Below are positions 58,371 to 64,000 of a stretch of DNA of 64,000 bases, piece by piece. Positions within the stretch are counted from its first letter, which is position 1, and each line of letters starts with the position of its first letter. The DNA is from Hamiltosporidium tvaerminnensis (taxonomy: Eukaryota > Microsporidia > Dubosqiidae): positions 682,001-746,000 of the forward strand of contig JAKIMF020000007.1 of NCBI GenBank assembly GCA_022605425.2. The letters are read 5' to 3'. A program made the translations under genes and the position numbers. A model generated the notes under the pieces. The model ran no database searches. It saw only the letters and a list, made by a program, of their open reading frames with translations, and had not been told where the DNA came from.

Positions 58371-58649
58371 TAATAATTTTTTAAAGAAGATAATAAAATA
58401 TGTAGTTTAAGCAGCAAAAAATGAATTTATTTTTATAAGTTTATAATACTTAATCTAAAATTTCGCTTTTGTAAATAGGCCTAAATTTGCAGCTTTTAAT
58501 GCATTACTCAAAGTTAATTAAAGCTTAAAACACTAATATTCAAAAAGATTAATAAGATACTTCTTGTATATCTCACGAACAAATCTTTTTCAAATAAATT
58601 TTAAACAACAAATGCGTTTTTTATTGGGTTTTAGAAATATGAAATCAAT
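58371..58649. other. Short gene-free stretch
   Basis: AT-rich 3' flank of the next gene. Nothing supported. Confidence 0.5.
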
Positions 58650-60563
58650 TTATTTATATTCAAGTATGTTAATAGAACCCTCACGACCTTTAATTTTCCA
58701 TTTTAGAATTACTAAGTTATCAGAACCGATCAGAACAACTTTTTGTTTCTTTTTAATATAAAAATTATATTTAAATAAAGAATTTTCTGCTTCAAAAGAT
58801 ATTAATGGTGTGATCCAAGTACATATTCTTATTTGACTGTTACTTCGATTCTCGGCTAATATTTCTAGTTCAAATAGTTTTTCCACAATAGTATTCATAT
58901 TTATTAGAATTTTTTCGTAAAAATCTTCATTAATCCAGTAAATAACAGATATATCATTGCCTTTAAATGGTTCAATTTTTTTAAAAAGATAAAAAATCTC
59001 TTTCTTGTGAAAATCCGAATCGTATTTTTCCAGACCAGAAATAATCATTTTTGGTATAAAATCATTTGCTTTTTCCGTTTTAAATTTTATTTTGTTAATT
59101 ACTGTTTCACCGACAAATAATGAAATAAATTGTTTATAATTTAAAAGTTTAAGTTTAAATTTGGGTATAATTTTTTCTAGTTTAACATTTTTAATATTTG
59201 TATAAAATAATTTATCATTTTTTTTAAAAAGAATATTTTGTATATCTATGCTTACAGGGATATTTATATTAAATACATTTTTTGTTTTAAGCTTTTTGAA
59301 AATATCTATTTTTATGATCGATTCTGATATATTTTCCAAATTCGGTTCAACCGATTTGTTCTTAACAATTTTCTTTCCCAAAATTGCCAAAATTTCTATT
59401 TCACCTGTAGAATACAATTCTATTTCTATTTTTACATTTTCCAAAAAATAAATTTCATTTTTATTATCATTTTTTTTTGCCTCAAATAAAAACGTTTCGT
59501 TTCTGTCTAAAAACACGTTCTTTTCACCAGAAAATTCAATGTTTTTGATTAAAAAAGAACTTTCTTCGTACTTTAAATATTCTACACTTCTGAATAGCTT
59601 ATCTGTATAAAATTTATAGCAAATTCCACTTTTTTGATAATCTTCGCTAATTACGTATTTATGGATTGATTCAAATATTTTCTTCCAGTTTTTCTCGGTA
59701 ATCATATCAAATATTTTACATTTTATATAATTTTTAAATTCTAGGTTTGTACAATCTTGAATAGACAAAAATGTTTTTAAAAAATACATAGATGCAAGTC
59801 TTTTAAACCCTTTTTCATCTAAAGCAGATGCCAATTTATAAAAGAAATATATTCTTTCATTATAGCTGTATATTTCTATATTAATATGTTTCAATATGAA
59901 TAAAATATCACTAAAAATCATATATTCTAACAAGTCTGTGACCAAATGAATCTCTCTCTGTATATTTCTAAAGTTTTTAATTATTTTTACAATATTTTTT
60001 ATATTTTCAATATTTAAATATTCAATTTTTGTCAATTTATAGATTTGACTAAAAATAGAAATTTCAATCAAATTGTATTTCAAATCTACAAAACCCTTCC
60101 TTTTTGCTAATTTAAAACCAATTCGTATAACATCATCACACATTTTTAACAAATTTAATTTTATATAAATTTCAGCACATCTTAAATAAAAAAATTCTTC
60201 ATTATATTTATCTTTCTTTATATCAGCTATTAATTTGGAGATATATTTATTTAAATAAATAATTAATGTCTTCTTATATTCTTCTGAACTGCATTCTTCA
60301 TCAGAAATAATAGAAATTTGTTCTTCAATAAACACTACAGTTTTGTTTTTATAAAAAGAATAAATGTCTATTTTATTTGTAAAAGAAGTTTCTTTAATTG
60401 AAATATTCGTACTAATAAATTCAATATTTATGTAATCACTGTTTTCAAATTCTAACTCCGACAGTATTGCTTTATTTAAATTTAATTCCGTGTAAAATAT
60501 TTTTTTTATAAATTTAATCATCCTATTATTTCCTAGATGAAGTATTTTTATCGAATTTCTCAT
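58650..60563 (-). CDS. 637-residue helical plus beta-rich protein; possible TRAPP II subunit (Trs120-like)
   Basis: A long intact ORF with host-like composition. Residues 1-110 mix strands and charged segments. Residues about 110-350 are mainly helical, with repeat-like pairs such as FFYLRCAEIYIKLNLLKMCD and YFFYKLASALDEKGFKRLAS. Residues about 350-637 alternate short beta strands (EIYFLENVKIEIELYSTGEI, FNINIPVSIDIQNILF). Helical repeats followed by Ig-like beta domains are the layout of Trs120/TRAPPC9, and NWKKIFESIHKY resembles its linker, but the match is weak and other trafficking proteins are possible. A second in-frame ATG is at codon 15. Neither has a CCC box. No sign of decay. Confidence 0.6.
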   Translation of the reverse strand: MRNSIKILHLGNNRMIKFIKKIFYTELNLNKAILSELEFENSDYINIEFISTNISIKETSFTNKIDIYSFYKNKTVVFIEEQISIISDEECSSEEYKKTLIIYLNKYISKLIADIKKDKYNEEFFYLRCAEIYIKLNLLKMCDDVIRIGFKLAKRKGFVDLKYNLIEISIFSQIYKLTKIEYLNIENIKNIVKIIKNFRNIQREIHLVTDLLEYMIFSDILFILKHINIEIYSYNERIYFFYKLASALDEKGFKRLASMYFLKTFLSIQDCTNLEFKNYIKCKIFDMITEKNWKKIFESIHKYVISEDYQKSGICYKFYTDKLFRSVEYLKYEESSFLIKNIEFSGEKNVFLDRNETFLFEAKKNDNKNEIYFLENVKIEIELYSTGEIEILAILGKKIVKNKSVEPNLENISESIIKIDIFKKLKTKNVFNINIPVSIDIQNILFKKNDKLFYTNIKNVKLEKIIPKFKLKLLNYKQFISLFVGETVINKIKFKTEKANDFIPKMIISGLEKYDSDFHKKEIFYLFKKIEPFKGNDISVIYWINEDFYEKILINMNTIVEKLFELEILAENRSNSQIRICTWITPLISFEAENSLFKYNFYIKKKQKVVLIGSDNLVILKWKIKGREGSINILEYK

Positions 60564-60999
60564 TGTTTATTTTCAGGATAAATTATTAAGTTTTATAAAA
60601 AAAGTAAATTAATAATTTTTTTATACAAAAAAAGTTGTAAATACAAAGATTAAAACAATTTCGAAATATTTTAAGCCATCATGGTTCAATTTATATTTTG
60701 ATTTGTTTCTTTTTACATTATTTTTGGTTAATATAGGCTGTAATCTATATTCGGGCTTCTCTTAAATTTTGACTTCATGTATAATTTAGATTTTATTTTC
60801 TAACAAAAACTACAAAACCTTATACAGTGTTGAGTTATGATGCTCTTCTTCCTTATTTTGTTGGAAAGTGTGTTTTAAGTGTATTTGTGAATTTCCATGC
60901 CATACAAAGAAAAATCTATTAATAAAAACAATTATGAAATTTAGAGGAAAAATTATATTTATTAAAATGTAAATTCATTTGTTATTTTGATACTAACTG
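60564..60999. other. Gene-free upstream region
   Basis: AT-rich; no frame or repeat seen. Confidence 0.5.
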
Positions 61000-61250
61000 T
61001 TGATTCTTTCTGTAATATACTTTATTTATTTCCTCTTTGATTTTTAAATGCTTTCTGTATTTTAGGTTATTCCCTCCAATTAAGTGTTTAATATCTTTAT
61101 CCTTAGCTTCAGATACAAATTTTTTATGGTTCTTACTTATTATGAAAATATAAGTTTCTAATGTATTTTTGTTTCTTCTAGGTATATTAGAACATCTTTC
61201 ATATCTAGATTATCCCAAGTCGGATTTTATCAGAGATAGAAGTTCATGTT
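61000..61250 (-). pseudogene. Short coding-like remnant
   Basis: A minus-strand run of about 75 codons reads SRYERCSNIPRRNKNTLET, then KFVSEAKDKDIKHLIGGNN and HLKIKEEINKVYYRKN before a stop. It is basic and well balanced, unlike random AT-rich frames, but lacks a start signal. It may be the 3' end of the decayed gene at 61817-62380. Family unknown. Confidence 0.35.
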
Positions 61251-61816
61251 TCAAATCGTTTATTCGACTATAATAGACGCCATTTATGCTTTTAGTTTAA
61301 TTGGATTTTATAATATTTTGAAATACAACATGTGGAAACTGATGTTAATCATCACAATTATAGCATAAACATAATATTTAACCACAAATTGAAGAAAAAA
61401 ACTCACATCACTAGGTCCAAGTAGCGTGAAATAGATTCATTCGGTCTTATAAATTTTAACAAGGCTTAAAAAACCTATGTGAGATTTATAATTTCCAATC
61501 CAACAAAAATTTTTTTTTCAAAGTAAATTTTAAACGTGTGCAATCATTTTTATATTTACTGTTCAGATTCACACTAAATTGTCTTAAAATACCCAAAAAT
61601 AAGTATTTGAAATTATTAAATATAAGCAAGAGCACTAACAACTAGATATAAGTCAACATATAAAATTGACTAGAGGTAAGCTTTTAGTCCAAAACTTTTC
61701 GTTCAAAACCAAGTCGTTAATAAACACTAAAATTACTAAAAACAAATTATTAATATAAACACCATGACAGACATTTTAATATGTTAAAAATATCGTCAAA
61801 ATAAATGATACTTTGG

Positions 61817-62380
61817 TTATATATGGCTTTTTAAGTATGAAAATATTCCATCCATATCCCTTACGGCTTTTATATTTTCAAAATAAATATATCTGGACTT
61901 TTCATAGAGACCTTCTAATTCCAGAAGAAGTTTTAAAGTATATAAAATACAACTAACTTTATAATTCTCATATAAAATAATTCCATCTTGATCATAAAAA
62001 TAGAAGAATTTCATTCCATCTCTTATTTCATATTTCAATTTAATTGCTGTGCTAGTAATCCGTCTCCTTCTTTTTTTAGCTTTATAGAAACTTTAGTGTA
62101 TTTTTTTGTTTTATTATCGCTTTTTATTGTACATTATTTCATAATTTATATCTTAGTTTCAGGTACCTCAATACATAGCCCAATTATTTAATCTGGTTCT
62201 ATATTTAAGCCAAGATTTTTGATCAATTTCATAATAAAATTGCAATGGTTTTGGTTCTAATCTTATATTTTAAAAATAGAAAGTAGTTGAAGACATTTTT
62301 TCTTCCCAAAACAATCATTTGACTGCTTTTCTGGTCTATATTGTGAAAACGGTGGTATCTCTAAGCCTTCGTCTAAAATA
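61817..62380 (-). pseudogene. Coding-like remnant of an unidentified gene
   Basis: A 73-codon open frame (61817-62038) reads YEIRDGMKFFYFYDQDGIIL and then LKLLLELEGLYEKSRYIYF. Protein-like text continues upstream with a stop and frame changes: YKAKKRRRRITSTAIKL (~62075), QFYYEIDQKSWLKYRTRLNN (~62210) and DEGLEIPPFSQYRPEKQSND (~62360). Together they suggest a gene of at least 150 codons in decay. No known motif. Confidence 0.45.
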
Positions 62381-62399
62381 CAATACTAATATATATAAA

Positions 62400-63933
62400 G
62401 AGCCTTCTGCAATGTATTTAAAGCGCAAAACAATTAATATTATTAGTGGAATTATTTATAGAAGCATTTAATAAAAAAAATATCGTTATTTAGTAGTTCT
62501 ATGATATTAAAGGTTCGAATAAATTTCATGTTTTTTAATTAACCACATGTTTTTAAAACTTCTTTCGCTAGCTCATAGAATTATTAAGTATTATGTAATA
62601 TAGGGTATTTCTAATATTCTAGTCATTTCTTATGAAACATTATTAGCCTACAACTTCTTTATGTCGAATATTCAAAATTACAAAAATAAATTATGCTTTT
62701 TATCAATAGCTAAGTGGAATCTTACCTTATAAAAAACTCGTGATCATGATAATTTATTATTAATATATGAAACCAAATTACAATTGTGTCATGTTTTTGT
62801 TCTCTTTTATTTGAATATTTGATTATTGAGCATAAAAATATTTTAACCCATTTTATTTGTAGAATGATATTTTCAACCATTTTATTCGTGATTTCCTCTA
62901 ATTTTATAAAATATTTATTCTGAGTTTAAAAAAAAAGTTCAATAAACCGCGGAGTATAATTGAATGCTCGGATTAAAATCTATGTTGATCAGTCATTCAC
63001 ATCTAGGGTATTATGTGCTTTAGGAAAATTTCATATAGCCTTATTTTTTTCATATTTTTGTTACAAATCAAGTTTTTTTGGAACTTTTAAATTCTGTAAA
63101 TTATACTTCTATGTATCCACAATCAAAAATAGCAAAATACCTGGTATATAATACTTTGTATATTTCTTATAATATACTCATCGATTTAGTTAAACTCATA
63201 ATACTATTGATTGATCATTTAAAGGCCCTTGATCGAAATTGTATCCAGAGGAACAAAGTAAACCAATCTTTATTAAACAATCCATTTTTAGCTCTATTTC
63301 TGAACATATGATTTTATAATACTGAAAAAAATATAAATTTTGCGATTTATCTAAGAAGTAAACATTCATTTAATGTACCAATATAAATACAATTCAACAG
63401 AATATAAAAAATATTAAATCTTTATATTTTGATTTCGTATAATGCCTATCATTAATATCAAATGTATTGATATGTAAAACTAGTAAATAATGAATTACAA
63501 TCAAAATCAAAAACAAAATCTTTTTATACTAGCACGTATATTCTAAGCTTAAAAAAATAAATCCCAATAGAAAAATAATTCAATTTATAGTTTATGAAAA
63601 TTTGAAAAAAATTGCTTTCTGTAAAAGCTTATTTGTAAATTTCAAATTGTTTTCAACTTATATCATCTAAGTTTTTTTTCTAAAATATAGATCAAAATTT
63701 CATATTCTTAGTTTCCAAGTAATAAATAAGATTAACTTAATATTTAAGACGTTTAAAAAAAAATTACAAAAGAGTATATTTGAACTGAAATATACATTCG
63801 CAAAAATATATTTCTATCGATTACTTTCTATCCAAATACAAATTTATCAAAAAGATTTGTTATTTTAACAAATTAAATCTAGTCAATAAAATAAAACGAA
63901 GTAATAAGGAATATAAGATCAGAATATAACGAT
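62400..63933. other. Gene-free AT-rich stretch
   Basis: No supported feature. Frames of 63 and 77 codons near 62960 and 63078 are AT-biased and carry no motif. Confidence 0.45.
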
Positions 63934-64000
63934 ATGATAACACAAAATATATATTATGATTTAAATGTTGAAGATAAAAACAAATCCAAAGAAAACCTTT
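63934..64000 (+). CDS. Possible start of an ORF running off the window
   Basis: ATG at 63934 followed by 22 open codons, MITQNIYYDLNVEDKNKSKE..., to the window end. The residue mix is like that of the real genes here, but no CCC box precedes it and the visible part is too short to judge. Confidence 0.3.
   Translation, partial: MITQNIYYDLNVEDKNKSKENL

Noticed and set aside
1-64000. CRISPR arrays, rRNA genes or bacterial operons
   Set aside because: No regularly spaced short repeats, no conserved rRNA blocks, and the genes are clearly eukaryotic.

Overview
The window is a strongly AT-rich piece of a eukaryotic genome, almost certainly a microsporidian. It holds few host genes. Those that survive are short and without visible introns: an Rvb1 AAA+ ATPase, a CIA2/MIP18 Fe-S assembly factor, an ING-type PHD protein, a RhoGAP-like protein and a Ski3-like TPR protein. 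Six gene loci (seven start codons, counting both TPR copies and a 49-codon ORF) have a CCC trinucleotide 2-5 bases upstream of the chosen ATG. This is the known microsporidian start signal, and it decides several starts here. The large amount of decayed transposon sequence fits a large-genome microsporidian lineage (Anncaliia- or Hamiltosporidium-like); the genus is inference.

Layout. 1-12.2 kb: an inverted duplication of the RVB1 3' half (arms 1-1199 and 10992-12190). Its spacer holds a tRNA-like SINE candidate, a Tc1/mariner remnant split by a Merlin element with an exact 9-bp target duplication, a decayed coding region, an R4 LINE remnant and a small membrane-protein gene. 12.2-21.8 kb: the rest of RVB1, a 49-codon gene, and a hAT-like element. 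A 5'-truncated R4 LINE lies inside the hAT with a 15-bp target duplication, and a ~740-bp non-coding retroelement lies inside the R4 tail with its own 16-bp duplication. 22.3-32.0 kb and 48.1-57.7 kb: two ~9.65-kb inverted arms, each with the TPR gene, the RhoGAP-like gene, one ~745-bp repeat and an R4 remnant. 32.0-48.1 kb (spacer): a nearly full-length R4 element, the CIA2 and ING genes, a decayed host-like gene and a decayed LINE with a YADD box. 58.6-60.6 kb: a 637-codon gene, possibly a TRAPP II subunit. 60.6-64 kb: gene remnants and the start of a possible ORF.

How it fits together. There is no operon logic. The surviving genes are unrelated housekeeping functions (chromatin, Fe-S assembly, RNA decay, GTPase control) scattered between transposons. 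The two TPR copies each carry one different single-base frameshift. The outer breakpoint of the large inverted duplication falls inside R4 sequence, and one breakpoint of the small one falls at the end of the ~740-bp repeat, so transposon copies probably seeded the rearrangements. The main novel items are the ~740-bp non-autonomous retroelement family (six copies), the tRNA-like short repeat (two copies) and the transposon-bounded inverted duplications. I saw no rRNA, canonical tRNA or CRISPR.
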